The notes below the pieces were generated by a model that was given only the letters and a program-made list of their open reading frames with translations, was not told the DNA's origin and searched no databases. DNA of 64,000 bases. Source: Mycobacterium sp. JS623. Lineage in GTDB: Bacteria; Actinomycetota; Actinomycetes; Mycobacteriales; Mycobacteriaceae. Where the stretch lies: contig NC_019966.1 of assembly GCF_000328565.1 (NCBI RefSeq), forward strand, positions 2,232,001-2,296,000, in the 5' to 3' direction. This document shows, one piece after another, positions 28,422 to 40,084 of this stretch. The first letter of the stretch is position 1. Every line of letters starts with the position of its first letter. The translations under genes were made by a program, and so were the position numbers.

Positions 28422-29801
28422 GTGGATGGCTTTCCAATAATGGGCATCCCCGACACCGGGGATACGGCATGGATGCTGGCAAGCTCCGCGCTGGTGTTGC
28501 TGATGACGCCGGGACTGGCGTTCTTCTACGGCGGCATGGTTCGCGCGAAGGGCGTGCTCAACATGCTGATGATGAGCATCAGCGCCATGGGTGTCGTGAC
28601 GGTGTTGTGGGTGCTGTACGGCTACTCGCTGTCCTTTGGCAACGACAAGTTCGGCTTCATCGGTGATCCGACGCAATATTGGGGGCTGAAGGGGCTCATC
28701 GCCGGCAACGCGAAGGCCGCGGTCGCTGCGGACCCGAGCACAGGCACTGCCGCGGCCGACGCGGTGAACATCCCGCTGGCGGGCACGATCCCGCAGCTCG
28801 TGTTCGTGATGTTCCAGCTCATGTTCGCGATCATCACGGTCGCGCTGGTGTCGGGTGCCGTCGCCGACCGGTTGAAGTTCGGCTCCTGGTTGCTCTTCGC
28901 AGGTCTATGGGCGACCTTCGTCTACTTCCCCGTCGCACACTGGGTGTTCGCGTTCGACGGCTTCACCGGTGAGCACGGTGGCTGGATCGCCAACAAGCTC
29001 AAGGCAATCGACTTCGCGGGTGGTACTGCGGTCCATATCAACTCGGGTGCCGCGGGTCTGGCGTTGGCACTCGTTCTCGGCAGGCGCAATGGTTGGCCGG
29101 GAAGCCCGATGCGGCCGCACAACCTGCCTTTCGTGATGCTCGGTGCCGGCCTGCTGTGGTTCGGCTGGTACGGCTTCAACGCCGGTTCGGCGCTGAGCTC
29201 CGGTGGTATCGCGGCGTCGACATTCGTGACCACCACGGTCGCCACCGGTACCGCAATGCTGGCCTGGCTACTCGTCGAGAGGATCCGCGACGGAAAGGCC
29301 ACCTCGCTGGGTGCCGCATCGGGCATCGTGGCGGGCCTCGTCGCGATCACGCCGTCCTGTTCGTCGGTGAATGTCCTCGGTGCACTGATCGTCGGCTTCC
29401 TCGGCGGTGCGATTTGCGCACTGGCCGTGGGGCTGAAATTCAAGTTCGGCTACGACGATGCTCTCGACGTGGTTGGCGTGCACATGGTCGGTGGTCTCAC
29501 CGGCACCTTGCTGATCGGTTTCCTGGCGACCCCTCAGGCGCCTGCTGCCGTCAAGGGACTGTTCTATGGCGGTGGAGTCGATCAACTGTGGCGCCAGGCC
29601 GTCGGTGCGTTCGCGGTTCTCGCATACTCGTTCATCGTTACGACTATCTTGGCGTTGATCCTGAAGTACACGATTGGCTTGCGCCTAGGTGCAGAGGATG
29701 AGGTCAGCGGCATTGACGAAGCCGAACACGCCGAGACTGGTTACGATTTCGTGCCAGTTGGTGGTAGCTCAGTGCTGGCGCGTTCCGGCGCGGAGGGATA
29801 A
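28422..29801 (+). CDS. amt: Ammonium transporter
   Basis: A 459-aa Amt/Rh-family channel with about eleven transmembrane segments. The N-terminal WMLASSALVLLMTPGLAFFYGGMVR and the signature DFAGGTAVHINSGAAGLAL are diagnostic. Twin pore histidines fit VHINSG and VVGVHMVGG. GTG 28422 is preceded by AGGAGG at 28406-28411. It is the first gene of the amt-glnB-glnD operon; PII protein from the next gene gates the channel. Confidence 0.97.
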   Translation: MDGFPIMGIPDTGDTAWMLASSALVLLMTPGLAFFYGGMVRAKGVLNMLMMSISAMGVVTVLWVLYGYSLSFGNDKFGFIGDPTQYWGLKGLIAGNAKAAVAADPSTGTAAADAVNIPLAGTIPQLVFVMFQLMFAIITVALVSGAVADRLKFGSWLLFAGLWATFVYFPVAHWVFAFDGFTGEHGGWIANKLKAIDFAGGTAVHINSGAAGLALALVLGRRNGWPGSPMRPHNLPFVMLGAGLLWFGWYGFNAGSALSSGGIAASTFVTTTVATGTAMLAWLLVERIRDGKATSLGAASGIVAGLVAITPSCSSVNVLGALIVGFLGGAICALAVGLKFKFGYDDALDVVGVHMVGGLTGTLLIGFLATPQAPAAVKGLFYGGGVDQLWRQAVGAFAVLAYSFIVTTILALILKYTIGLRLGAEDEVSGIDEAEHAETGYDFVPVGGSSVLARSGAEG

Positions 29802-30146
<345 letters not shown>

Positions 30147-30223
30147 GCCGCATCTGAAATGCGACGTCGTCTCCCGGCGTGCACTGTGAGCGTTAATAGG
30201 TAAAGACCGGGGGAGGACTCGAA

Positions 30224-32731
30224 ATGACAGAGCAGACACCAGATTCCGCTGACGAGCGCTTGCGCGAGGAGCAGATCAACGCCGCCGGCGCCTCTCGATG
30301 GGAGGCCCCGGCGGCGGGCTCGTCCCGCCCCGCAACCGATTTGGTGGCCGCTTGCGAAAAGCTGCTCGCCGGCGGTGCGCGCCAACTCGATTCGGCTGCG
30401 CTGCGCGATGCTCTGCTCGACTTGCATGATTTCTGGCTCACCACCAAGGCCAGCGAGATCGGCGTCACCCCCACCAGTGGATTCGCCATCGTCGCCACAG
30501 GCGGCCTCGGGCGGGGTGAGCTGCTGCCGTACTCGGACCTCGACCTGACGCTGCTGCACGACAACATGCCCCGCGACGTCGTCGCTCAGGTCGCCGAGCT
30601 TCTGTGGTATCCGTTCTGGGACGCCAACATTCGCATCGATCACAGCGTTCGCACCGTGCCCGAGGCGCTGAAGGTCGCCGGTGAGGACATCTCTGCGGGC
30701 CTGGCGATGCTCGAGGCGCGACACATCGCGGGTGACTCCGATCTGTCTTCCTTGTTGATCGGGGGCGCACGACGCCAGTGGCGCACCGGAATCGCTTCGA
30801 GGTTCGACGCACTCGTCGGGCACACCGAGCAGCGGTGGGAACGCAGCGGGCAAATCGCCCACCGCGCTGAGCCCGATCTGAAATGCGGCCGCGGCGGGCT
30901 GCGCGACGTGCAACTGCTCAACGCGCTCGCGATCGCTCAACTCGCGGACGTCTATCCAAGCCGTTCGCTTGCCTCCCCGCTTGGCTCGCTCGGCGAGGCG
31001 CATCTGGCGCTGCTCAACGTCCGCACCGAACTGCACCGGGTATCGGGCCGCGGCCGAGAACTGTTGCTGGCCCAGCACGCCGACGAAATCGGTGCGGCGT
31101 TGCACATCGGTGACCGTTTCGACTTGGCGCGCACGCTTTCTGACGCCGCGCGCACTGTCAGCTTCTACGTCGACGCTGGGCTGCGCACCGCGGCAAATGC
31201 GTTGCCCCGCCGCGGTTTAGCCGCGTTCAAGCGGCCTGCCCGCAGGCCGCTGGATGAGGGCGTCATCGAGTTCAACGGCGAAGTGATCCTGGCCCGCGAC
31301 GCGCGCCCGGAGCGCGACCCCGGACTGATCCTGCGGGTGGCCGCCGCCTCGGCCACCACCGGGCTGCCCATCGCAGCGTCGACGCTGGCCCGTCTCACCG
31401 AGTCTGCGCCGGAGCTGCGCACGCCGTGGCCGCGTCAGGCGCTCAAGGATCTGCTGGTGATGCTGGCCGCCGGTCCGGCGGCGGTGGCCACCATCGAGGC
31501 GCTCGACCGCACCGGATTGTGGGGCCGGCTGTTTCCAGAGTGGGGTGCCGTGCGTGACCTCCCTCCGCGCGACGTGGTGCACATCTGGACCGTTGACCGC
31601 CATCTCGTCGAAACCGTCTCGCGGGCAAGCGCATTCACCACCCGGGTATCGCGCCCGGACCTGCTCCTGCTCGGTGCGCTGTGCCACGACATCGGCAAGG
31701 GCCGCGGAGGCGATCACAGCGTAATCGGCGCCGAGTTGGCCACGCAGATTGGCACGCGGCTGGGTCTGTGGCCGTCGGATGTCGAGCTGCTGTCGAAGGT
31801 GGTGCGTCATCACCTGCTACTGCCACACACCGCGACGCGCCGCGATCTGCAGGACCCGAAGGTCATCGCGATGGTGGTCGAATCGCTCGACGGCGACCTC
31901 GTTCTGCTCGAGCTGCTACAGGTACTCGCCGAGGCGGATTCGCTGGCCACCGGCCCCGGCGTATGGGGCGACTGGAAGGCATCACTGATTGGCGATCTGG
32001 TGCGCCGCTGCCGGCTGGTGATGGCGGGCGAGCCGCTGCCGCATCCCGATCCCATTGACCCGCATTATCTTTCGTTGGCTTCCGATGTCGGCGTGCACGT
32101 CGACATGACGCCCGGCGACAGCCCGCACATCTACAACGTGACGATGATCGCGCCGGACGTTCGGGGCCTGCTGTCGAAAGCGGCTGGCGTGCTTGCGCTC
32201 AATTCGCTGCGGGTGCACTCCGCGTCGGTGAACGGTCATCAGGGCTCGGCGATCAACAGCTTCGTGGTGTCACCGCATTTCGGGTCGCCGCCGGCGGCGG
32301 AGCTGTTGCGCCAACAGTTCATCCTCGCGCTGGAGGGCGAACTCGATGTGATGTCGTCGTTGGACAAGCGCGACGGCGACGCGGCCCAGCACAGCACCAG
32401 GCGTGCGGGTGAGGTGCCGGACGCGGTTCCGATCAATCACGCGACAGCGCCGCCGAAGATTTTGTGGACCGACGGCACCGAGCCGGGCGAGTTGGTCGTC
32501 CAGATCCGCGCGACCGACCGCGCCGGCCTGCTGGCCAGGCTGACGGCGGTATTCGAGCGTGACGGTATGGACATCGCCTGGGCGAAGGTCACCACGCTGG
32601 GATCGTCGGTCGTCGACGTGTTCGGCATCGTGGCTTCGGGGCACGATTCGATCCGCGAGGAGCTAGAGCACGACCTCTACGCAGTGCTGCCTGCGCCCGC
32701 GTCCGCGAAGCCGGTGTCCGAAGCCAGTTAG
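30224..32731 (+). CDS. glnD: PII nucleotidyltransferase/deadenylylase GlnD
   Basis: An 835-aa bifunctional enzyme modifying PII according to glutamine. The nucleotidyltransferase motif [16 protein letters not shown] lies near residues 93-108, the HD hydrolase motif [14 protein letters not shown] near 486, and two ACT domains occupy roughly 640-710 and 760-830. In mycobacteria it adenylylates GlnK/GlnB. GGGGGAGG upstream of ATG 30224 serves as ribosome-binding site. It closes the nitrogen operon. Confidence 0.95.
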   Translation: MTEQTPDSADERLREEQINAAGASRWEAPAAGSSRPATDLVAACEKLLAGGARQLDSAALRDALLDLHDFWLTTKASEIGVTPTSGFAIVATGGLGRGELLPYSDLDLTLLHDNMPRDVVAQVAELLWYPFWDANIRIDHSVRTVPEALKVAGEDISAGLAMLEARHIAGDSDLSSLLIGGARRQWRTGIASRFDALVGHTEQRWERSGQIAHRAEPDLKCGRGGLRDVQLLNALAIAQLADVYPSRSLASPLGSLGEAHLALLNVRTELHRVSGRGRELLLAQHADEIGAALHIGDRFDLARTLSDAARTVSFYVDAGLRTAANALPRRGLAAFKRPARRPLDEGVIEFNGEVILARDARPERDPGLILRVAAASATTGLPIAASTLARLTESAPELRTPWPRQALKDLLVMLAAGPAAVATIEALDRTGLWGRLFPEWGAVRDLPPRDVVHIWTVDRHLVETVSRASAFTTRVSRPDLLLLGALCHDIGKGRGGDHSVIGAELATQIGTRLGLWPSDVELLSKVVRHHLLLPHTATRRDLQDPKVIAMVVESLDGDLVLLELLQVLAEADSLATGPGVWGDWKASLIGDLVRRCRLVMAGEPLPHPDPIDPHYLSLASDVGVHVDMTPGDSPHIYNVTMIAPDVRGLLSKAAGVLALNSLRVHSASVNGHQGSAINSFVVSPHFGSPPAAELLRQQFILALEGELDVMSSLDKRDGDAAQHSTRRAGEVPDAVPINHATAPPKILWTDGTEPGELVVQIRATDRAGLLARLTAVFERDGMDIAWAKVTTLGSSVVDVFGIVASGHDSIREELEHDLYAVLPAPASAKPVSEAS

Positions 32732-32902
32732 CTGATAGGTCATGGGTAGGCCGTTCTGCGTTTCTTCATGAATCCCGTTGCAGGGTATTCGGTTCTTTCC
32801 TCCATAGCTGAGTGACCTGCTGGGGGATCGACGCGTGGGCGTCGGCGACGAGCGCGAAGCGGGCGACCGACCCGGCCGACAGGCGTCCCGGGTAGGAGCA
32901 GA

Positions 32903-32908
32903 TAGGCT
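32903..32908 (+). promoter_or_regulatory. Putative -10 element for a leaderless ffh transcript
   Basis: TAGGCT ends 7 bp before the ffh GTG at 32916, the spacing expected when transcription starts at the start codon. No Shine-Dalgarno is visible before that GTG. No convincing -35 was found. Confidence 0.35.
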
Positions 32909-32915
32909 GGTCGGC

Positions 32916-34472
<1,557 letters not shown>

Positions 34473-34473
34473 C

Positions 34474-35571
34474 GTGCGCCTGCACGTTCGTGGCCGCGGA
34501 TTGCCTGATGGCCAGCCGGTCGAGTGGTGGATCGTCGAGGAGCCCGCGGGCGAAGAGCATGGACGCCGCGGCATCCTCAGCGCCGAGCCCGTCAAAGACG
34601 CCGAGACGGTATTCGACGGCGGCTGGGTCGTCCCCGGCCTCGTCGACGCGCACTGCCACGTCGGGCTGGGACAGCACGGCGTCATCGAACTCGACGAGGC
34701 GATCACACAGGCCGAAACCGAGCGCGACGCCGGTGCGCTGCTGCTGCGCGACGCCGGCTCACCGACCGATACCCGCAGCTTCGACGACCGCGAGGATCTG
34801 CCCCGCATCATCCGCGCGGGCCGCCATCTGGCTCGGCCAAAGCGTTATTCGCGCGGATTCGCCCTTGAACTCGAGGATGAGTCGCAGCTGCCCGACGCGG
34901 TCGCCGAACAGGCGCGCTGGGGTGACGGCTGGGTCAAGCTGGTCGGCGACTGGATCGACCGCGAAACCGGCGACCTGGCGCCGCTGTGGTCCGGCGAGGT
35001 TTTGAAGCAAGCGATCGACGCCGCCCACGTCAACGGCGCACGGGTCACCGCGCATGTGTTCAGCGAGGACGCGCTGCCGGGCCTGATCAATGCGGGCATC
35101 GACTGTATCGAGCACGGCACCGGGCTCACCGACGAGACCATCGAGCTGATGGTCGAGCACGGTACTGCGCTGGTGCCCACGCTGATCAACATCGAGAACT
35201 TTCCCGGCATCGCCGACGCTGCGGAGAAGTTTCCGGCGTATGCCCGGCACATGCGCGATCTCTACGACAGCTGCTATCCGCGCATCAGTGCTGCGCACGA
35301 GGCGGGCATTCCGATCTTCGCAGGCACCGACGCGGGCAGCATGGTCGCGCACGGCCGGATCGCCGATGAGGTCGAGGCGCTCAAGGGCATCGGCATGAGT
35401 CCGACCGCAGCGCTTGGCGCGGCCAGCTGGACCGCGCGGGAGTGGTTGGGGCGGCCAGGGCTTGAACACGGGGCGAGTGCCGATCTGGTGTGTTACGCCG
35501 ACGACCCGCGCTCAGGCGTCGACGTACTCAACAACCCAGCCCGAATCATCCTGCGGGGCCGCGTTTTCTAG
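34474..35571 (+). CDS. Amidohydrolase family protein
   Basis: A 365-aa metal-dependent hydrolase of the imidazolonepropionase/amidohydrolase type. The metal-binding HxH is at His60/His62 (VDAHCHVGLG). Further ligands fit HVFSED, CIEHGTGL and AGTDAGS, followed by the family C-terminus GASADLVCYADDP. The substrate is unknown. It starts 1 bp after ffh and corresponds to Rv2915c. Confidence 0.88.
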   Translation: MRLHVRGRGLPDGQPVEWWIVEEPAGEEHGRRGILSAEPVKDAETVFDGGWVVPGLVDAHCHVGLGQHGVIELDEAITQAETERDAGALLLRDAGSPTDTRSFDDREDLPRIIRAGRHLARPKRYSRGFALELEDESQLPDAVAEQARWGDGWVKLVGDWIDRETGDLAPLWSGEVLKQAIDAAHVNGARVTAHVFSEDALPGLINAGIDCIEHGTGLTDETIELMVEHGTALVPTLINIENFPGIADAAEKFPAYARHMRDLYDSCYPRISAAHEAGIPIFAGTDAGSMVAHGRIADEVEALKGIGMSPTAALGAASWTAREWLGRPGLEHGASADLVCYADDPRSGVDVLNNPARIILRGRVF

Positions 35572-35572
35572 C

Positions 35573-35632
35573 GCGAGCGTGCGTAAAATGCCGCTTTTTC
35601 GCGGCGTGTCGTGTGCAAACAGGCACGCTCGC
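35573..35632. terminator. Hairpin between convergent genes
   Basis: A perfect 10-bp inverted repeat (GCGAGCGTGC at 35573-35582, GCACGCTCGC at 35623-35632) surrounds an inner GCCGC-TTTTTC-GCGGC stem. It lies between the amidohydrolase and the convergent carboxypeptidase. The left side (AAAATGCC core) resembles the hairpin at 59676-59734. It probably terminates both transcripts, though no classical U-tract follows. Confidence 0.6.
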
Positions 35633-35644
35633 CGAACAAACGCA

Positions 35645-36481
35645 TCAGCGGTATTGGCTGAAGCCCCAATCCAACAGGCCGATCGCCTGGCCGTACATGT
35701 CGCCGGAGCCGTACATCTGGACAACGACGAGGTTGTGGCCGTTGCGTTGTGCGGCGCCGACGAAGGTCTTCTGCGCCAGATCGGTATAGCCGGTCTTTCC
35801 GACCAGGGTGCCGGGATACCGCGACAGCAGTTCGTTCTGGTTGACGATCTTCTTGGGTCCGTCGTCGGTGGGGAACAGCGACGACGGCTGCCGCACGATC
35901 GCAGCGAAGGCCGGATAGTGAAGCGCTGCACGGTAAATCGCTGCGAGATCAGCCGGCGTCGTCACCGATTCCATCCCCGGACCGTCCAGCCCCGACGGTG
36001 ACGAGGCGTGCGTGTTGCGTGCACCCAGCGCGGCCGCCTTGGCGTTCATTTTCGCGACGGCAGTCTGATAGCCGCCGAGGCCCTCGGCCAGGGTGTTGGC
36101 GGCGTCGTTGCCCGACACCAACATCAGCCCGTCCAAGAGCTGACGCACCGGGTACGAGCGGCCCTCTTTGACGCCGACGCATGAGCATTCGACGTCGGTA
36201 TTCGCGGGTGTCGCGGTGATCACCGCGGTGAGCGGAAGCTGGTCAAGCACCACCATCGCGAGTAGAGCCTTGATGGTGCTGGCGGGCGCATGTGGCTCAT
36301 ACGGGTTGCGGGAAGCCAGGATTCGCCCGTTGTCCAGATCGGCCAGCAGCCATGCCTGCGCAGGCCCTTGTGGCAGATCCACCGCGCTCGCCGGTTGGAC
36401 GGTTGGCTCGGCGCACACTGGGGGAGCGACCATTACGGCCGCGGACAGCGTGATAGTCAACGCGGCCAATAACTTTCGCAC
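35645..36481 (-). CDS. dacB: D-alanyl-D-alanine carboxypeptidase (DacB2-like, downstream copy)
   Basis: An exported penicillin-binding protein of 278 aa that trims peptidoglycan stem peptides. It has a signal peptide (residues 1-24), SxxK with catalytic Ser68 and Lys71 (ASTIK), SGN at 123-125, and KTG in GKTGYTD. It is adjacent to a close paralog on the same strand, 62 bp apart; in M. tuberculosis I recall one gene (Rv2911, dacB2) here. Confidence 0.92.
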   Translation of the reverse strand: MRKLLAALTITLSAAVMVAPPVCAEPTVQPASAVDLPQGPAQAWLLADLDNGRILASRNPYEPHAPASTIKALLAMVVLDQLPLTAVITATPANTDVECSCVGVKEGRSYPVRQLLDGLMLVSGNDAANTLAEGLGGYQTAVAKMNAKAAALGARNTHASSPSGLDGPGMESVTTPADLAAIYRAALHYPAFAAIVRQPSSLFPTDDGPKKIVNQNELLSRYPGTLVGKTGYTDLAQKTFVGAAQRNGHNLVVVQMYGSGDMYGQAIGLLDWGFSQYR

Positions 36482-36543
36482 GGCCGCCGAGCGTAGTCAG
36501 CGCGGTACCCGACGAGGTCTCGGATCAGTTGCGATTGCGCAAC

Positions 36544-37422
36544 TTAAAGTGAGCCGACACTGGCCCCGCGGTCCTGGGCGAAGCCCCAATCCAGCAGCGC
36601 GGCGGCCTGATCCCAGTACGTCGGCCCACCCTCCTTGACCAGCCCATACATCATTGCGATCACCAGTCGACGGCCACCACGATCGGCGGCGGCGACGAAC
36701 GTCTTCTTCGCCGCATCGGTGAAGCCCGTCTTGCCGCCGATGGTCCCGGGGTAGCGATGCAGCAGCTCGTCCTCGTTCACCAGAGGCTTGTCGCCCGTGT
36801 CGGAGGGGAACATGGCCACCGGTTGCGACGTGATCTCGGCAAACGTGGGATTGGCCATCGCGGAGCGGAAGATGATCGCCAGGTCTCGCGGAGTGGTGAA
36901 CCCCGAGCCCCCTGGCCCGTCCAGCCCCGACGGCGTCGACGCGTGCGTATTGACCGCGCCGATGGACGCGGCCTTGGCGTTCATCTTCGCGACCGCGGTG
37001 TCATAGCCGCCGATCATGTCGGCGAGCGCGTTGGCGGCGTCGTTGCCCGAGGCGAGCAGGACGGCGTCAAGCAGCTGGCGTGCCGTGTAGACGTGACCGG
37101 GTTTGATACCCGCGCAGTTGCACTCGACGTGGGTGTCGGCCTCCGTACCGACGACCGTGGTATCGAGGCTGGGCAGCTCGTCCAGCGCGGTCAGCGCCAG
37201 CAGCGTCTTGATCGTGCTCGCGGGCGGGTGGGCGACATCCATCTCCCGGCCGGCCAGCACCTGGCCGGTATCCATGTCGGCGATGATCCACGCGGGAGCG
37301 GGCCCCTCGGGAATCGGCACGCTGCCCGCGGGTTGGATGTCCGGCTCGGCCGAGGCGACCGGACCCGAAGACAGCAGGACAAGACTCAGGCATGCGGCGA
37401 AAACGGCGACGAACCTCCCCAT
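36544..37422 (-). CDS. dacB2: D-alanyl-D-alanine carboxypeptidase (DacB2-like, upstream copy)
   Basis: A 292-aa exported carboxypeptidase. ATG 37422 places an Arg-containing N-terminus and hydrophobic signal peptide ending near ASA-E26 at the very start; the upstream in-frame ATG at 37470 adds 16 unrelated residues. The motifs are Ser69-x-x-Lys72 (ASTIK), SGN (LLASGNDAAN) and KTG (GGKTGFTD). The tandem copy downstream suggests duplication and possible specialisation in peptidoglycan remodelling. Confidence 0.93.
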   Translation of the reverse strand: MGRFVAVFAACLSLVLLSSGPVASAEPDIQPAGSVPIPEGPAPAWIIADMDTGQVLAGREMDVAHPPASTIKTLLALTALDELPSLDTTVVGTEADTHVECNCAGIKPGHVYTARQLLDAVLLASGNDAANALADMIGGYDTAVAKMNAKAASIGAVNTHASTPSGLDGPGGSGFTTPRDLAIIFRSAMANPTFAEITSQPVAMFPSDTGDKPLVNEDELLHRYPGTIGGKTGFTDAAKKTFVAAADRGGRRLVIAMMYGLVKEGGPTYWDQAAALLDWGFAQDRGASVGSL

Positions 37423-37468
37423 GGGTCCTGCAGCGTAACCACGGTTCCTGGTCGTGTTCAATCGACCC

Positions 37469-37891
37469 ATGTTGAGCCTGGAGGAGATTTCGGACCGCTT
37501 CGAAATACAGCAGCTGCTGATCGACTACTCGACGGCGATCGATACTCGTCAATTCGACGACCTCGACCGAGTGTTCACGCCGGACGCCTACATCGACTAC
37601 CGCGCGATGGGCGGCATCGACGGCCGCTTCCCGGACGTCAAGGCGTGGCTGGCGGAGACGTTGCCGAAAATCTTCAGGTCGCACGCTCACATGCTCGGCA
37701 ACTTCGACGTCCGCATCGACGGCGACACCGCGTCGTCGCGGACCTTCTGTTTCAACCCGATGGTGTTCGAGGGCGACAAGAACCAAGTCATGTTTTGTGG
37801 GCTTTGGTACGTCGACGAATTCACCCGCACACCTGGTGGCTGGAGAATGACCCGTCGGGTCGAAGAGAAGTGCTTCGACAAAGTGGTGTAG
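37469..37891 (+). CDS. SnoaL-like/NTF2-fold protein
   Basis: A 140-aa alpha+beta-barrel protein of the nuclear transport factor 2/SnoaL type (YSTAIDTRQFDDLDRVFTPDAYIDY, and WRMTRRVEEKCF at the end). It is about the size of scytalone dehydratase-like members. The Tyr/Asp/His pocket residues are compatible with a dehydratase or isomerase, but substrate is unknown. It resembles Rv2910c. ATG 37469 is preferred over GTG 37454. The upstream dacB2 diverges from it with 46 bp between starts. Confidence 0.78.
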   Translation: MLSLEEISDRFEIQQLLIDYSTAIDTRQFDDLDRVFTPDAYIDYRAMGGIDGRFPDVKAWLAETLPKIFRSHAHMLGNFDVRIDGDTASSRTFCFNPMVFEGDKNQVMFCGLWYVDEFTRTPGGWRMTRRVEEKCFDKVV

Positions 37892-37892
37892 G

Positions 37893-38522
37893 TCAGGCGC
37901 GCGTGCCGATCAGCAGGAAACGCGGAATCGGCTTGTCCTCGATGCGGCGTTGCTCCACCTGCAACCCCGAATTCTGAAGCGCCGCAGCGATTTCGGTGAC
38001 AGGACGAATGGTGAAGCCGTGCTTGGTGAACGGCAGCTTCGCCATCACGTCCGGATCGCCGATGCCGATCACCGCGCGGCCACCATGGCGCAGCACACGC
38101 ACGAGTTCGCGGCACGCGGCATCGAGTTCGGAAATGAAGTACACGGTGTTGACGGTGATCAGCGCGTCGACCGAGCCGTCGTCCAACGGCAACTCCGTCA
38201 GCGAGCCCCGCGCCAACCGCAACCGCCCATCGCTGCCGAACTTCGATTTGGCCCTGCGCAACATGTCCTCGGCGACCTCGACGCCATGCACGACGCCGTC
38301 CTCGCCGATAGCGTTTAACAGCAATTCCAGGCCGACGCCACCACCGAAGCCGACATCGGCTGCGACGCCGCCGCGCGGAGCATGCGCCGCTTCCACGGCG
38401 GCGACGATCGCCTTCTGGTTCCCGCGGTTGAGTGCACGCGCGACGAATGGGCTCAAGATTCCGTGCGGCCGGCCGAGTTGCCCGGCGACCGCGGACAACA
38501 GCCGCTCGCGCAAGAACGTCAT
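37893..38522 (-). CDS. Class I SAM-dependent methyltransferase
   Basis: A 209-aa Rossmann-fold methyltransferase. SAM motif I is AADVGFGGGVG, motif II ARGSLTELPLDDGSVDALI, and motif III VLRHGGRAVIGI. Substrate is unknown. It converges on the SnoaL-like gene with a 1-bp gap and sits 18 bp downstream of another NTF2-fold gene on the same strand, so those two are probably co-transcribed. Confidence 0.85.
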   Translation of the reverse strand: MTFLRERLLSAVAGQLGRPHGILSPFVARALNRGNQKAIVAAVEAAHAPRGGVAADVGFGGGVGLELLLNAIGEDGVVHGVEVAEDMLRRAKSKFGSDGRLRLARGSLTELPLDDGSVDALITVNTVYFISELDAACRELVRVLRHGGRAVIGIGDPDVMAKLPFTKHGFTIRPVTEIAAALQNSGLQVEQRRIEDKPIPRFLLIGTRA

Positions 38523-38540
38523 GGCTCCAGCATGCCGGGC

Positions 38541-39032
38541 TCAGCGCATGGCCCTACGCGCAGCCTTTCCGATGACATCCCGCAGGCGGGGAGAGACGTA
38601 TACCGAGATGAACATGTTGAAGATGTCCTCACGCAGCCGGGTCAGCTTGGAGCTGGTGATCCGCCACTGGCCGTCGAGCTTTTCGTAGGTCTCGTGGTAA
38701 TGGCCGTAGCCGCGCAGGTTCACCCCGGGCGCCAACCGGACCACATCCTCGAGCGCCCAGACGCCGCGCGCCGTCGTCGCCGACGTCAGCTCGATCTCCG
38801 GGGCGTGCACCTGATGGGCGGTGGCCCGCTGACCCACGCCTGTACGGGTGAACGCGACGAACTCGTCGGCACCCCGGATGACCTTGCCTCCCGCCTGCGA
38901 CGTGTCGCTGAAAAAGTCGTCGGCGAAGATCCCGCGCCATGCCGACCAGTCCTTGATGTCGAGGTAGCGGCAATAGCGGGCCTTCAGCTGCTTGATCGCC
39001 TCGATCTCTATCAGGGCGGTGGTGTCGTCCAT
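38541..39032 (-). CDS. SnoaL-like/NTF2-fold protein
   Basis: A 163-aa NTF2-fold protein ([49 protein letters not shown]), of the SnoaL_4 type common beside oxidoreductases in mycobacteria. Function is unknown. It is divergent from rpsP and heads an operon with the methyltransferase. Confidence 0.78.
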   Translation of the reverse strand: MDDTTALIEIEAIKQLKARYCRYLDIKDWSAWRGIFADDFFSDTSQAGGKVIRGADEFVAFTRTGVGQRATAHQVHAPEIELTSATTARGVWALEDVVRLAPGVNLRGYGHYHETYEKLDGQWRITSSKLTRLREDIFNMFISVYVSPRLRDVIGKAARRAMR

Positions 39033-39085
39033 TGCCGAAGCGTGACACTATGGGCGGTAGTTGTAAAGGTCGGTGGGAAGCGATT

Positions 39086-39114
39086 TTCACCCGTAGCGCC
39101 TGTTCTGGCACAAT
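39086..39114 (+). promoter_or_regulatory. Promoter of the rpsP-khpA-rimM-trmD operon
   Basis: -35-like TTCACC (39086-39091), a 17-bp spacer, and -10-like CACAAT (39109-39114). The spacer ends TTCTGG. The rplS promoter at 42366-42395 has the same layout and the same TCTGGCACAAT core. A leader of about 120 nt would precede rpsP. Confidence 0.6.
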
Positions 39115-39238
39115 GGGCGGCTGTCTGTCGCTCGACTACGGCTGGGCGTCGGTCACACACGTAAGGCAAAACCGGATCCGGGCAATCCGCCCGCGATCGC
39201 CGAATTGCAGCGTGGCAACCACAGGAGATCGCTTAATC

Positions 39239-39826
39239 ATGGCTGTCAAGATCAAGCTCACCCGGCTTGGCAAGATCCGCAACCCCCAATACCGCATCGC
39301 CGTCGCCGACTCGCGCACCCGCCGCGACGGCCGCTCGATCGAGGTCATCGGCCGCTACCACCCCAAGGAAGAGCCGAGCTTGATCGAAATCAACTCGGAG
39401 CGCGCTCAGTACTGGCTCAGCGTTGGCGCCCAGCCCACCGAACCCGTATTGCAGCTGCTGAAGATCACCGGCGACTGGCAGAAGTTCAAGGGTCTGCCCG
39501 GTGCTGAGGGCACGCTGAAGGTCAAGGAGCCCAAGCCGTCCAAGCTGGATCTGTTCAACGCCGCGCTCGCCGAGGCCGAGGGCGGCCCGAGCACCGAGGC
39601 CACCACGCCCAAGAAGAAGAAGGCGCCCGCCAAGAAGGCGGCAGACAAGGCCGAGACGCCCGCCGAGGCCGAGGCGCCCGCTGCCCAGCCTGACGCCCCC
39701 GCTGCCGAAGCGCCCGCTGCCCAGCCTGACGCCCCCGCTGCCGAGGCGCCCGCTGCCCAGCCTGACGCCCCCGCTGCCGAGGCGCCTGCTGAGGCTGCCG
39801 AGTCGGCCGAATCCACCGAGAGCTGA
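39239..39826 (+). CDS. rpsP: 30S ribosomal protein S16 with repeat-expanded tail
   Basis: A 195-aa protein. The first 115 or so residues are a normal bS16 ([34 protein letters not shown]). The rest is a lysine stretch ([11 protein letters not shown]) and an Ala/Pro/Glu tail containing three exact or near-exact 12-residue repeats ([12 protein letters not shown]). M. tuberculosis S16 has a shorter tail. It is the first gene of the conserved rpsP-khpA-rimM-trmD operon. Confidence 0.96.
   Translation: MAVKIKLTRLGKIRNPQYRIAVADSRTRRDGRSIEVIGRYHPKEEPSLIEINSERAQYWLSVGAQPTEPVLQLLKITGDWQKFKGLPGAEGTLKVKEPKPSKLDLFNAALAEAEGGPSTEATTPKKKKAPAKKAADKAETPAEAEAPAAQPDAPAAEAPAAQPDAPAAEAPAAQPDAPAAEAPAEAAESAESTES
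39671..39778 (+). repeat. Three 36-bp tandem repeats in rpsP
   Basis: Units at 39671-39706, 39707-39742 and 39743-39778 are identical apart from a G/A third-position change at 39709. A partial fourth unit follows. The repeats keep reading frame (12 codons each) and are a likely site of length variation between strains. Confidence 0.95.
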
Positions 39827-39834
39827 CCGCTGCC

Positions 39835-40077
39835 ATGAGCTCTGTCGTCGTTGACGCCGTCGAGCATCTTGTCCGCGGGATCGTCGACAACCCCGATGAT
39901 GTCCGGGTCGACATGGTGACCAGCCGGCGCGGTCGCACCGTCGAGGTGCACGTGCATCCCGACGACCTCGGCAAGGTGATCGGCCGCGGTGGTCGCACTG
40001 CGACCGCGCTGCGCACGCTGGTCGCGGGTATCGGCGGCCGCGGCATCCGGGTCGACGTGGTGGACACCGACCAGTAA
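39835..40077 (+). CDS. khpA: KH-domain RNA-binding protein KhpA
   Basis: An 80-aa single type II KH domain with the GxxG loop in [14 protein letters not shown]. KhpA works with KhpB as a small-RNA or mRNA chaperone in many Gram-positive bacteria. It lies between rpsP and rimM, its usual position, and corresponds to Rv2908c. Confidence 0.94.
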   Translation: MSSVVVDAVEHLVRGIVDNPDDVRVDMVTSRRGRTVEVHVHPDDLGKVIGRGGRTATALRTLVAGIGGRGIRVDVVDTDQ

Positions 40078-40084
40078 CGCTGTC

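Noticed and set aside
39032..39238. N-terminal extension of rpsP by 69 residues
   Set aside because: S16 begins [11 protein letters not shown] in the family; the extension would translate the promoter and leader.
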